Notes under the pieces: model-generated | The model's database searches: none | Seen by the model: the letters and a program-made list of their open reading frames with translations, nothing else | Told to the model about the DNA's origin: nothing | Assembly (NCBI RefSeq): GCF_000264995.1 | Contig: NW_006767439.1 | Span: 776,961-840,960 of the forward strand | Source of the DNA: Punctularia strigosozonata HHB-11173 SS5 | Lineage: Eukaryota > Basidiomycota > Agaricomycetes > Corticiales > Punctulariaceae | Direction: 5' to 3' | Length of the DNA stretch: 64,000 nucleotides | Shown here: in pieces, positions 1 through 10,136 of the stretch | Layout of the letters: each line of letters opens with the position of its first letter | Numbering within the stretch: position 1 is the first letter of the stretch | Program-made: the position numbers and the translations under genes

Positions 1-371
1 TTGATATGCTGGCTCAGCGTCCCTTCGACCCGCCATTTGTGGATCTGAATCGGTTTGATTGCCATACGTTCGATGAGGCCGATGTATAAACCGAGCAAGT
101 AGGCTCGGTCGTGACCTTGCAAAGGGACTTTGTTGAACCCGTAATCCTCGCACGTTTGTGGATGCTCGGGGATGACGTTTCGGCGTACGGCGAGGGCAAG
201 ATGGTGTGCGGTAGTGATCGTTTTCTGTGTCTTGCAATTAAAGATGTGTTCGACCCAGTCGTGCTTCTGACACTGGCGGCTGCAATAATACACTTTCTGG
301 CAGCCTGCACACCGTTGCATGCCCTTGCCTTCCTCGCCGCACAGTTTACATTTCTGGGAAGAGGGCGGCAT
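1..371 (-). CDS. MYND zinc-finger protein, N-terminal part (runs off left edge)
   Basis: The reading frame opens at the complement of 369-371 and stays open for 123 codons to the window edge. The protein begins MPPSSQKCKLCGEE and continues CAGCQKVYYCSRQCQ, then HDWVEH and FNC, which supplies the C-x2-C, C-x2-C, C-x3-C and H/C ligands of a MYND finger. The following LHxHKWRVEGTLxxxI-type stretch matches the intact MYND paralogue at 8694-9821 and the decayed copy at 10137-10986, so the three are one local family. MYND fingers usually bind proline-rich peptides; the partner and role here are unknown. Only the N-terminal third is visible, so whether the gene is intact cannot be judged. Confidence 0.8.
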   Translation of the reverse strand, partial: MPPSSQKCKLCGEEGKGMQRCAGCQKVYYCSRQCQKHDWVEHIFNCKTQKTITTAHHLALAVRRNVIPEHPQTCEDYGFNKVPLQGHDRAYLLGLYIGLIERMAIKPIQIHKWRVEGTLSQHI

Positions 372-1074
372 AACAGTGATCTAGCGCCAGCTCTGGGCGT
401 GCTACGACGGCGTTCGATTCGCTTGGGCGAAAGACGGCTGCGTTCAGAGGGCGTCAATTACAATTCCTGTTCGTGACCGCGCTATACGCTGCTTGGGGGG
501 AAAGAACCGCATGATGCTCAGCGCCAACGCGGCCTAATATATGATGATCGACTTACAATTCGAATCTTCGGGTGGCTTTGAAACGGTTGTTACAATGCTC
601 GCGTCAAGAAACCAAAGAAACGAGATCCCAATGCCGCAGATGCGGGTGCGCAGAGTCGCAGGTAGGGCAAAGCTGGGGAGGATTGCGGGGAGAGGACAGC
701 ATCCGACAGCATTTGACAGCTCCGCGGGAACTCCGTACTCCCCGCAATGATCAAGGGAATCCAAAGCAAGTAAGGTAATTAAATGACCTTATGAACTCTT
801 TATGACTATTCCATTCAAGTTGATGTTCCAAGAGAGCTACGGAACCTACGTACACGGGCAAGAGAAAGTGGATTTGATGCTGATGGAGGGTCATGATCGA
901 TGAGTTTACACAACGTCGGGTCCATGCGTTTGGTATGGGTTAGGCGTCACCAAGAATGTGTGTGTATGCGCGCGTAAGGTATCTTCTTCTCTTCTCTATG
1001 CCACATCCCGCCGTCGCCTTCCATTACCGCCTCGTCAGAACCCGAGACAAAAGAATACGAGGACGTGGATGACT
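372..1074. other. Intergenic, no gene seen
   Basis: This 703-bp stretch separates the 5' end of the partial MYND gene from the 3' end of the PAP2-type gene. The short open frames in it show no recognisable protein, no splice-linked partner and no repeat. It should contain the MYND promoter and the PAP2 gene 3' UTR. Confidence 0.5.
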
Positions 1075-2375
1075 CTAATCCACCCGCTCGTCGGGATACT
1101 GGTTCTCCTCGTCCTTGATGGCCTCGTACCCGTGCCCGTCCTCGACGCGCCTGTCGCGCGGTAACGGGCGTTCGGTCCGGGTGAGGTACATCGCCCACTC
1201 TTCTAGAGGGCGGAGGTTGAGCATTACCCTGTCACGAACACCGTCAGCACCAACATTATCGAGTCAAGTGGTATATAGGAGAGACGAACGTGTTGAATCT
1301 CCACGCGATGATGGGTATGCACATGCCGACAAAGGCGTCGGCTAGGTAGTGGTTCGCGGTAGCGACGATGGTCGTGAGCATCGCGGCAGGCCATATCGGC
1401 GCGATGAGCCGGATTGGCCTATGCGGGGCGAAGGTGTAGAGGACGCAGCCGACGAAGAATGCGTTGCCGAAGTGGAGGGACGGCATCGCGGCGTACACAA
1501 GCTGGAATCTGAACGCATACAAGGTAAGGCACTGTTGATGGGATGAATGGGTTGATAGAGCACGTACCGGTTCTTTGTCCATGCGGAGTGCTGGCCCGAG
1601 TGGAGCACGTCCACGAAGCCGTACTCTTCCGGGAGGAGGCGCGGTGGGCAGACGCGGTAGACGGTCATGATGAAGAACGCGATGATGTTCGAGAGCGCCA
1701 TGGTGCGGCGGACGCGGGGGAAGACGTCGGCGCGGAAGGTGTAGAGGTAGGCGAGGAAGCAGACGCCGAGGACGATGTGCGAGTAGTAGATCTTGCGCAT
1801 GACCAGCATCCAGAAGGGCGCGCGCTTGTGCTCGAGCCACCAGGTCTGCACGGCGCGCTCGATGTCGAGGTGGAGGAGGTGTTCGAGCGAGAGGATTTGC
1901 TGCGCGTGCCGGAGCGCGGTCGCAGGTGCGGAAGGAGAGAGGTGGGTGGCGGAGAAGGCGCGCGCGCCTTGATACGTCTGCAACACGCACACAGCTAGGT
2001 CAGCATCCCCGTTTGTTCATGTCGGGGCGAGAGGAAGACGAACCCAGTAGGCTAGGTTCCAGTACCATATTTCAAGCAAGAAGGGGAAATGCCAGAGCAG
2101 GCGGGAGGTGAGGGTGTTGCGGAACCGGGACGTGTCCGGCACGGCGAGGTGGACGCCGAAGAAGGCGAGCGTCCGGGGCGGGGCGCCGGGCGAGGGCGGT
2201 TGAGCGGGCTCGCGCCAGCGGATCTTGGTGAGCGAGAGACCGCGGGTGTTGGCGAGGGTGCCAACGGTGAAGCCGAGGGCGATGACTGAATGGAGAAAGG
2301 TAATCAGATATATAGATGAGAAACGATGAACGAATGCGACGCACGCCCTGGCTCGATTATGTTCTCGATGCCCAT
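1075..2375 (-). CDS. PAP2-superfamily membrane protein (Aur1/IPC-synthase-like fold)
   Basis: Five exons (2375-2345, 2285-2044, 1977-1568, 1508-1290, 1228-1075) close in frame to 351 aa, each intron GT-AG. The protein is polytopic with aromatic-rich membrane segments. Its C-terminal half carries the PAP2 C2 motif MPSLHFG and the C3 motif NHYLADAFVG, which supply the catalytic histidines and the aspartate of the lipid phosphatase/phosphotransferase fold. The classic C1 lysine/arginine motif is not obvious, as in the PAP2_3 group that contains inositol-phosphorylceramide synthase. A role in phospholipid or sphingolipid head-group chemistry in an endomembrane is inferred from the fold; the substrate cannot be named. 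The tail is charged and ends DERVD. Start chosen as the first ATG giving frame closure (MGIENIIEPG). Confidence 0.85.
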
Positions 2376-3093
2376 GATGGCGAGGAGGGGTCGTGTGCCA
2401 AACGAACGAAGCGTGCGTCTATGGTCTGAGACTGCGCGAGTATGTAACAGTGGTGGAGTAACGGGCGGATGCGAATGCGGTCGACGCGGGGGGCGGGAGG
2501 GATAAACACGACGGCACTGTGAAAGGGAGATGTAAAGGACGAGCTGGAAAGCTGTACGCAGAGCTGGAAGGGCGACCGGCAAGGCGACCGGCGCAGTTTA
2601 CGTTGGGATGGGTTGGGACCCCCGTCGTCGCGTGGCCGCCGCGCTGGCCCGTCAGCGCGAACGTCATCGCCCTTCTCGCAGGCCTCTCATTGGCCCGCCA
2701 CCTTCTCCGTCCAATCAGGCGCGGCGCCTTGCACAGCACGCGTGGCGTGATGGTGGCCGAGCGCGCTTTCCCCGCTCCCGAGGCGTGTGTTGGAAAGAAG
2801 CGGGGCTTGTTCGTTGCCCCCCGGCGGGCGTCATGGTCGCTCGTACGCACCTCGTCCGCTTTTCTTTCTGCAACGACGACGACGACGACGCAAGCGAGGA
2901 CCAGACCGTCGCTCCCGGCTCCCGCTGACCAAGGCGCACTGACGCGATCGAGTCGCCTTCCGGCGCTTGCGCAGCCGCAGCACCGACGACGACCCCGACG
3001 ACGCCCGCGCACCAGTTTTTTTTCCCTCGCATCACCGCGCTCTGAAGCCTTCCCGCTGCGTGCGATCAGCCATCAGGAAGAGCGTAACACAAC
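2376..3093. other. Divergent intergenic region between PAP2 gene and disordered-protein gene
   Basis: This 718-bp GC-rich region lies between two divergently transcribed genes. It includes a short GAC trinucleotide run near 2873-2889. Open frames cross it on both strands, but they have arginine/serine-rich, noise-like composition and no recognisable domain. It probably holds both promoters and part of the 5' UTR of the rightward gene. Confidence 0.5.
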
Positions 3094-5485
3094 ATGGTCC
3101 GCCCTCGCGCCTCACTCGATGGCGGTGCCCGCGTCCGCGTACAGCCGTCGCGTACAGCCAAGACGCGCGCTGGCCTGTCCACTTCGCGTCCGTATTCTCC
3201 CAGCCCGCGACGATGCAGCAAGAGCAAAGGCAACCCCCTGGAACCCAGCACCGCGCAAAATCAAACCGCGGTCCTCTCGGACGACCATGGATCGTCCGAT
3301 CTCGTCTTTGTGCAAGAGTACCGTTCGCCCGTGACTCCGCTGGCCCTCGTTTCTGCAGATTCTCAGTCGCATACCCTGTGTGCGAGCCCGGGAGCGCCAA
3401 CGCACGAAGAGACCAGCTCGGAGACGAACTCGCTCGGCGTGCCCGTGTCGATGCTGCATACATTTCGGCCAGCATTCAGAGCCGAGGAACCGACCGGCGC
3501 TCCTAACGCGGCCATGTGCACCTTCCACTCGCATACATTCTCTGTGATTGACTCCGTATCTGGTTCCGCTCCTTCCTCTCCTAACCCGGATCAACAAGAG
3601 CCATTCCCCGAAGAAGAAGAAAACCGCGCGGTATACGCGGAGGTCGGCCCACACGGATCTCATTGGGAAGAGTACTACAACCGAATGTTCGCTCCTCTCG
3701 CCGCCCCGCTGCCCGTGGACTTGCCGTCTCTCGTGCCGTCTCTTTCCTCTCCTTCGTCTCGCTCGGACTTTGGCCAAGAACCAGAAGAAACGCACTTTGA
3801 CCGCCTTCGGCGCCTCGGACAGCAGCTTCAGCGGGCTCAACCCTTGGCAGGCGGATATCACGGCCAGGACTCGTACCAGGACTCGAGGCCTCTGTTCTAT
3901 GGCGCGCATACATCCGGACCTGTGGTTTCGAATCCTGACTCGGTGTTGTATCGCGGACAGCAACACGACTTTTCTTCTACCGGACAGGGCTTGGACTTCG
4001 GACCCAACATATCTGCAACACTCTTTGGCTCTGGCAGCGGCTCTGAACTCGGTGCTTGGCGACTCGGTGCTTCCTCCTCCACCCTGGATTACACTAATAA
4101 CAACGACCCGGGACCTCACAAGACTCAACCGCCTTTTGGGACACCTGGCGACGGTATGATTTCGGCTTCATCCTCTGCTACTGCGGCTACTGGCTCTAGG
4201 TTTCCGTCTCTTGCTATGAGCGCCGATCTGGACCGGGGTCAAGAATTCAGGACGTTGTGCAAAAGCTTTTCGTACCACTCGCCTGCGACGGTCGGACATG
4301 CTGAGAGAGGCGGAGCGTACTATCCTCTGGCACCGGCCGTGTTCTATGAGAACGGCTCTGGATCTGCGACGCCTCGCGAAGGAGCTCATCACCGGGACCG
4401 TCACGATGGGCAATATGATCGTCCGCAGATTTACTGCGGAAGTGGCTCTGGCTCTGCAACACCCCGTGAAGGTCATCAAGATTTCTACGATGTACGGTAT
4501 GATCATCAGCAAGCTCCGACGAGTTCGGCTTGGACGCATACAATCAGGACTGGGTCTGTGGCCGGCGCGAATAGCAACAGTGAAGCTTCGGTTTTCCAGA
4601 CGACGAACCGTGCTGACGCTGACGCGTGGTTTTATCAGACGGCTGGACGAACTTTGTGCCGTACCAGCATCAACATCATCATCAGCCGGGACGTCAAAGC
4701 CCGTCGACGCCCAGGATGTACCAACCGCCTCTACCTCCGCAGCAACAGCCAGTACGGGCATATACGCCATCGGACCCTTTCTTAGACGACCTCGGGTTGG
4801 ATGTCGGCGCGCCGTTTTCGGTACTCGTCTTCTTCCTGCTTTCTTCACCGTTCTCCCCCCTTTTAGTACCGTGCTGACGGTTATCTCATAGTATGAAGAA
4901 GCCGCGCCGATACAGGGGTCAAAGCCCTCCCTATTGCCTGCGGCGAGCTCGTCATATTCGTCGCTTGCTGGGGCGCTCGAGTTGCCGTCTGTGGTCCTGG
5001 ACGAAACGTCGACGGCCGTGTCGGACGCGGCCGACCCGGGGAACGACGGTGAGCGACGAAGTGAGCAGGAAGAGCAACCGGGCGAACGCCAGGATTGCGC
5101 TGGCGAACTAGAAGGCCAAGAAGAAAGTCCGGACGCGGGCGGATTCGAGCCCCCGAGGATGAGCAAGCTGAAGCCGATTCCGCTCCCCGAGACGTCGCCC
5201 GACGCGGGTCACGCCCTGATACCATCCGAAACTCCCCGGGTCGAAGACGACGGACTAGGCGGGCAACAGCAAGACCTGGAATTCTTTGTCGGCGTCGCGC
5301 AGGATCCGCCTTATGATCCTCCCGTGCCGTCGGGCGACGACGCGTTCGTGACGCGCGAGCAGTGTCGGCGGTTGAGGGACGTGAGGGATCGCCGGAGGTC
5401 CGGCTCTGGTGTTGGTTCGGGATCTGGGGTGGGCTTGGGACGGATCGGCCGACGTGGTCGACGAACGGGTCATGTGCGGCGGTAA
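3094..5485 (+). CDS. Large intrinsically disordered protein, function unknown
   Basis: Three exons (3094-4579, 4639-4820, 4892-5485) joined by GT-AG introns of 59 and 71 bp close to 753 aa. Both introns have CTGAC branch motifs. The product is rich in Ser, Gly, Pro, Asp and Gln, with His/Gln-rich and Pro/Gln-rich stretches around residues 500-550 and an Arg/Gly-rich C-terminus. Residues near 425-470 contain two copies of a GSGSATPREG unit. No catalytic motif, signal peptide or membrane segment is visible. The first about 50 residues are the least certain part: the upstream frame is open but Arg-rich, so translation may begin downstream or an extra 5' intron may exist. The family is not recognised; such low-complexity proteins are common in Agaricomycetes. 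Confidence 0.65.
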
Positions 5486-5607
5486 TGTTTCGATGTCTTG
5501 TCGATATGTATGATGTATTCGGGTAATACGAACGAAAGCTGCGACCTCTCATCGAGACTACGACATACTTCTACAAGACTACTGTTACACTGAGACTCGT
5601 CGCGCGA

Positions 5608-5631
5608 GGATGGCTGTCAGGATGGCTGTCA
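5608..5631. repeat. Tandem duplication of a 12-bp unit
   Basis: Two adjacent exact copies of GGATGGCTGTCA lie in the 3' intergenic region between the convergent disordered-protein gene and the BTB gene. Confidence 0.8.
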
Positions 5632-5745
5632 GCGCCACAAACCAAGTACTGTTACATATAACCAGGCACTGTTATGGATGATGAGGTCGGCCGGTCCTGC
5701 TATAGCACTAGGTCGAAGGGGACCTGAGCGTCACATATCTGAGTG

Positions 5746-7308
5746 CTACTGCAAACACATGAGATGACATCGACAAACATTGTTAATCGCATCCCTGATC
5801 TTGACGGCGAACAAGTCAGCTAATTCTTTGCTCATCCCAGGCTGCCCCCCGCAGTATCCATGGCACAGCCAGTTACCGTTACTGACGACAGGCCAGAACG
5901 AGAGAGCTGCGGTATCGATGTCTCCAGGTCGGCTCTGCAATACGAGCTTGGCGCGAGCAAAATAGTCGCGCCACGATTCGGAGAGACCAATCTGTGCCCC
6001 TCCTTGCACCAAGTGACTACCTCCGCAGTTGTGACTGCACCTCAACCCGGCACAGTAATCGGAGGGTACCCAGATGAAGTCCGTGGTCAATGTGTTCCAT
6101 TCGGACAACTCACAGCACTGTCGATGATAGGATAGGAGCGTACGGACCCTAGACGTTGATGTATGCTTCCAGGTCGAGGCCATTGGCATCTGCTCGAGTT
6201 CAATTTCCGAAAATTTGAGGGCCGCCTTCGCCGCAGTGGCGGCCAGGTCCTTCGCGTGTAACTGGCATGCTGCCAGATACACCTGAAGTGGGTCGGTGGC
6301 ACAGAGTGAAATCAACTTCGCTTTCGCCCAGGTCATGACGTAGTCCATCTCGTACTTCTCGGCCGCTTTGAGAATGTCCGCAATGTCATGTACCCGGGTG
6401 ATGACCGGGTCTGGCACAGGGTAACATATGCGTAAGAGACGGTCGAGAACAAAACTGTCCTCTGAAACGGGGACAGCGTCGGAATGCGGCTGATCTTCCT
6501 TGTCGAATGCCGCGGGCTGTGGTAGAGTAAACATGCTGCGGAAGAACTCCGAGGCGACGATGAGAGTAAAGCGTCCAACATGGAACTTGACATTGTCGGA
6601 CGATATAATGATAACATCCCAAGGGACAGAACCATCAAATGGCGCCGCGGAGGTTGTGACACGGTTTTGTTGCTCTCGGACGTCGGTGCAACTTGGCTCA
6701 GGGGTGGCTAGCTCGGACCACTGCCCGGGTTTTGTGCCGTTTCGAATAAATCGCAAAAGCTGCATGTAATGGATCACGGATACGCGAGACCACTGTTCCG
6801 AGTCGGGCAGGGACTGAGGTTGCTTGAACCGCTTTTTGAGCGCCGCCGCTGCCGCCACCGCCTCCGGCTCCAAACCACACCTGCAAGCAATGGCATACAC
6901 GGCGATAGGGTCGAGGTTGAGAAACCCAGCGATCAGCTTCTTGCGCAGACTGGCGGTCACTGCCTCGATACGATACTTCTTGGCGCATTCAAGAACGTCC
7001 TGAAGCTCTGCAAGGGGAAGATCCTGAACATTGAAGACGGGACAAAGCTGACGAAGAAGGGCTTGGAGAGCAGCAGACGACACCTGCATCGGAACGATGG
7101 GCAATGCTCCAGCTTCCAACCCCTTCTCTTGCTCCCGAATCCGGGCCTTTAGCACCGGTGAAGCAATGCAGAGTACGAATCGAGAGAACTTGACGTCCGT
7201 ATTATCGGTTGAGCGTACGATCACGTCGGTGTAGTCGTCGCCGAACGGGACCAATGTATGGCTTGAGATATCCGTAGAATCAACCATGATAGAGCTATCA
7301 CTTCTCAT
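5746..7308 (-). CDS. Tandem BTB/POZ-domain protein
   Basis: This is one uninterrupted frame of 520 codons from the ATG at 7308; an alternative in-frame ATG lies at 7287. Two BTB/POZ domains follow each other. The first, about residues 25-115, starts at a DVIVRSTDNTDVKFSRFVL-type core. The second, about 230-335, starts at DVIIISSDNVKFHVGRFTL. Each is followed by a helical segment with the KYxxxxxxxxLR/AK pattern typical of BTB proteins. The C-terminus has a Cys/His-containing stretch (GLRCSHNCGGSH) of unknown role. BTB domains mediate homo- or hetero-oligomerisation and often serve as Cullin-3 adaptors, but the substrate and partner are unknown. Lineage-specific expansion of such genes is usual in mushroom-forming fungi. 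Confidence 0.8.
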   Translation of the reverse strand: MRSDSSIMVDSTDISSHTLVPFGDDYTDVIVRSTDNTDVKFSRFVLCIASPVLKARIREQEKGLEAGALPIVPMQVSSAALQALLRQLCPVFNVQDLPLAELQDVLECAKKYRIEAVTASLRKKLIAGFLNLDPIAVYAIACRCGLEPEAVAAAAALKKRFKQPQSLPDSEQWSRVSVIHYMQLLRFIRNGTKPGQWSELATPEPSCTDVREQQNRVTTSAAPFDGSVPWDVIIISSDNVKFHVGRFTLIVASEFFRSMFTLPQPAAFDKEDQPHSDAVPVSEDSFVLDRLLRICYPVPDPVITRVHDIADILKAAEKYEMDYVMTWAKAKLISLCATDPLQVYLAACQLHAKDLAATAAKAALKFSEIELEQMPMASTWKHTSTSRVRTLLSYHRQCCELSEWNTLTTDFIWVPSDYCAGLRCSHNCGGSHLVQGGAQIGLSESWRDYFARAKLVLQSRPGDIDTAALSFWPVVSNGNWLCHGYCGGQPGMSKELADLFAVKIRDAINNVCRCHLMCLQ

Positions 7309-7972
7309 GAACAGTCGTTGAGATAATTGCGCTGACACACTTACACAACAATGAGGAGTGATGAGAGTATGTAACACAAGACACCACGCGGTGACTGATC
7401 CTACATATAGGCCGATTTAGGGTAGGTCGAATCAGGCAAGCGTCTGCTCTTGTCTCCGCAACGCACGTTGAAGAGTGCGCCATTCTAAGGTTGTCAAGCA
7501 TCTTGTCCGAGTCGGGCTTTGAGCGCAGCTTTGCCACGGTGGATGGGCCGCCACAAGAGTCGGCTGCAAAACTGCAACGGATATTGCATCATTCCATAGC
7601 AATCTCGCCGTGGTCACTGGAGCGTGGTACATATGCGCTCTGCGTCAGAGTTTTCTGTCTCTTAGTCTCCATAGTGCTGGACTGCAATGTCGTCTAGGCA
7701 GTACAGTGTAGTGTCATACGTAGCGATTGCCCCGCACCTCAACACATGAACTATGAGAGCGATTCCTTAACGCCAGCCATACCACTGGAAAAACCTGCTA
7801 GACGCTGAATCGCTGACAAGACGTGGGCAGCGCGCGAACGTGTGCGATTATAAGTAAAGTAGATGTCGTTTACAAACGGTGAGCTTGGCCAACGTCCATG
7901 GCGTTGATTTCCCTTGTGAACTTTCAAAGTCAGACTGCAGTATACTCTATCTGATACTACCTATAGACTGTA
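7309..7972. other. Intergenic, no gene seen
   Basis: The stretch upstream of the BTB gene and left of the LTR-like inverted pair shows no frame with recognisable coding character. It should contain the BTB promoter and 5' UTR. Confidence 0.5.
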
Positions 7973-8629
7973 TTGTTGGAGTATGAGAATTCAGTGCGCG
8001 TTCAGTGCTCACTATTATCTGATCGCTGTACACGTATATCTACTCGCGCTCGCATCCGATGTACCTTACGCGCTTGCCCAGCAATCTCACCCCTCGCATT
8101 GCAGACGGGTCAAGCGTGCTCCGCGCTCGACATGCCGCCCGACATTTAACATGTATGAGCCTAGTACGTACTGCTCACTTGTTGGCTATGATGAGCTCCG
8201 CGAAGTCAATGAATGTCAATGAAGGCGTCACAGCATGTCCCATGCACGTGATATAGGCCGTTTCAACGACATCTACCTTACCCCTATCCATTGCTTATCC
8301 TACCACACTGGCTTAGGCGAACACAAACCTGGGATATCGAGCTCTGCGGCTCGCGGATAGTGGATTTTTTGGTACGCAGGGTACATCATCGACTTGGTGC
8401 TTGAGTCCATCCGGTGTCTCGCCTCGTACAGTGAGTATGCTGCTCAGTGCTGTTAAATGTCGGGCGGCATGTCGGGCGCGGAGCGCGCTTGACCCGTCTG
8501 CAATGCGAGGGGTGAGATTGCTGGGCAAGCGTGTAAGGTACATCGGATGCGAGCGCGAGTAGATATACGTGTACAGCGATCAGATAATAGTGAGCACTGA
8601 ACGCGCACTGAATTCTCATATTCCAACAA
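7973..8629. mobile_element. Inverted pair of LTR-like arms (fossil Copia-type LTR fragments or fold-back element)
   Basis: Two arms of about 179 bp, 7973-8151 on plus and 8451-8629 on minus, are nearly identical inverted copies with only a handful of differences, separated by a unique spacer of about 300 bp. Each arm begins at its outer end with TGTTGGA and then TATGAG, the style of the 5' terminus of Ty1/Copia LTRs. No gag or pol coding, primer-binding site or polypurine tract is visible, so this is a broken remnant, not a whole element. The high similarity of the arms sugg­ests a recent origin or arm-to-arm gene conversion. No target-site duplication is clear. A fold-back DNA element with long terminal inverted repeats is the alternative reading. 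Confidence 0.7.
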
Positions 8630-8693
8630 GTGCTTGCTACTTGGACTTCCTAGTCCGAATTGATGACGTTGGAACAGGTCTCAAATTGTCGTA

Positions 8694-9821
8694 ATGTCAC
8701 CTCAGAAGAAATGCAAAAAGTGCGGCACACACGACACGCATCTCAGCCGATGCGCGGGCTGCAATAAAGTGTGGTACTGCGGACGCGATTGTCAGCAGCG
8801 CGACTGGGTAGAACACGTTTTCCACTGCAACGTCACTGTGACCACCGCCCACCATCTCGCTCTCGGTGTTCACAAGCATATGATGTCGGATCATCACCAG
8901 GCGTACGTCGATTATGGATTTGACCAGGTCATTCGCCCTGAAGACCACACGCATCTGTTCGGTCTCTACACTGACCTTATCAAGATGCTTGGGGTCAAGC
9001 CCAGGCGTCTCCATAAATGGAGGACCGAAGGAACGCTAGCTCTGAATATCAAGGCGGAATTTGAGAAGTTACCGACGGGCTCTCGTGGAGAACACTATTC
9101 CTGGTTCCTCGAGCATGAAAACGTGCTGGGCCCTGCGCGCAATACACCGGCCAGCATGGATGACTTCGAGAAGAACCTATTTAGGGTGGCCTGGGAGTTC
9201 ACGTGTCAACCGCTTGGCGAATCCCTGGATGCCGCCAGAGCAGTCTTCCGTACCTGGCCTCACGAGAAGCGGTTTTGCCACGAGCTCTATGGATTTCTGC
9301 TCTCGGACCTCCGCATCACTCCTGTCTGCATTCAGTACGTCGCCATGGGCTTCTGCACGTGCAGTAACCTACTCGAAGAATACCGCCTCCACCGCGCGTA
9401 CCAGGAGCTCATCAAAAAGTGCACCTTCCTAGAATTTTACGACGCGTTCATTTCCTATTCGATGTTGCGGTTCCTCGACTCGAAGGGATTGGCTGGAGGC
9501 CTCCCGCGACACTTCGCGAGCGCGACTGCACTGGTGAGGCCCGCGGTTTGGGATCTCAAGAGGTACGCAGTGTACGACAACATGCAAGAACCTCCCGTCG
9601 AACCGAATCCTGTCGTAGCGGCGACCTACGGATTCGTCAACGCGAATTCCAAAGAGGAAGCCGATCTTCTCAAGAAGACTTATCAGCAATACTTCGAGTC
9701 GAAGGATGCAGATCCACTGGAACTACACAACGTGTGCCAGTACGGACGGATTTACGAACACGTTGACAGCGTCATACGCCTGAAGAGCAAACGATTGAGG
9801 AGGTTGATGAAGAATGTGTAG
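8694..9821 (+). CDS. MYND zinc-finger protein
   Basis: A single-exon gene of 375 aa. Residues 7-47 form the MYND finger: CKKCGTHDTHLSRCAGC, then WYCGRDCQQRDW, then HVFHC. The remaining about 320 residues are a predicted helical region with no named domain, containing the conserved blocks LHKWRTEGTL, HYSWFLEHE, ELYGFLLSDLRI, KGLAGGLPRHFA and YFESKDADPLEL. The same blocks recur in the pseudogene directly downstream, and the first recurs in the edge-truncated gene at 1-371. The ATG at 8694 starts 65 bp right of the inverted LTR-like pair, so that pair may lie in or next to the promoter. Function is unknown; MYND implies protein-protein contacts. Confidence 0.85.
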   Translation: MSPQKKCKKCGTHDTHLSRCAGCNKVWYCGRDCQQRDWVEHVFHCNVTVTTAHHLALGVHKHMMSDHHQAYVDYGFDQVIRPEDHTHLFGLYTDLIKMLGVKPRRLHKWRTEGTLALNIKAEFEKLPTGSRGEHYSWFLEHENVLGPARNTPASMDDFEKNLFRVAWEFTCQPLGESLDAARAVFRTWPHEKRFCHELYGFLLSDLRITPVCIQYVAMGFCTCSNLLEEYRLHRAYQELIKKCTFLEFYDAFISYSMLRFLDSKGLAGGLPRHFASATALVRPAVWDLKRYAVYDNMQEPPVEPNPVVAATYGFVNANSKEEADLLKKTYQQYFESKDADPLELHNVCQYGRIYEHVDSVIRLKSKRLRRLMKNV

Positions 9822-10136
9822 CCCTCTTTTCGAGCGCGTGTTCTCGCCTTTATTTCACCATTTCTGTCTGTCTGCGTTGGGAAATCTCTGACTCTAAACC
9901 TAATACTCTAGGTCCATCATCCTGAACTGTAAATCTGCGTTCGTATAAAGTTAGAGTACTCTATCCGTAGTCATTGTATGTTACACCACTTTTACCTCCC
10001 TACATATGAATAGCCTCTATACATGTGTTTATTGCACCCACCATCTTCTATACTAGCGCAATCGTGACAGGCGAGGAAGTAGAAACGCTGTGCGGCAGCG
10101 ACGCATAGGACGGCCCCGGTCCCTGAGGCGCGCGCG
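9822..10136. other. Intergenic between MYND gene and its decayed paralogue
   Basis: About 315 bp with no coding signal. It takes the place where the MYND finger and upstream exon sequence of the decayed paralogue would be expected, but no Cys/His pattern is readable. Confidence 0.5.

Noticed and set aside
3112-4128. 338-codon open frame on the minus strand
   Set aside because: It overlaps the spliced disordered-protein gene; composition is Arg/Ser-rich and it has no domain, as expected for the antisense of a GC-rich coding exon.
4168-5166. 332-codon open frame on the minus strand
   Set aside because: Antisense shadow of the same gene; it crosses both introns and shows no conserved motif.
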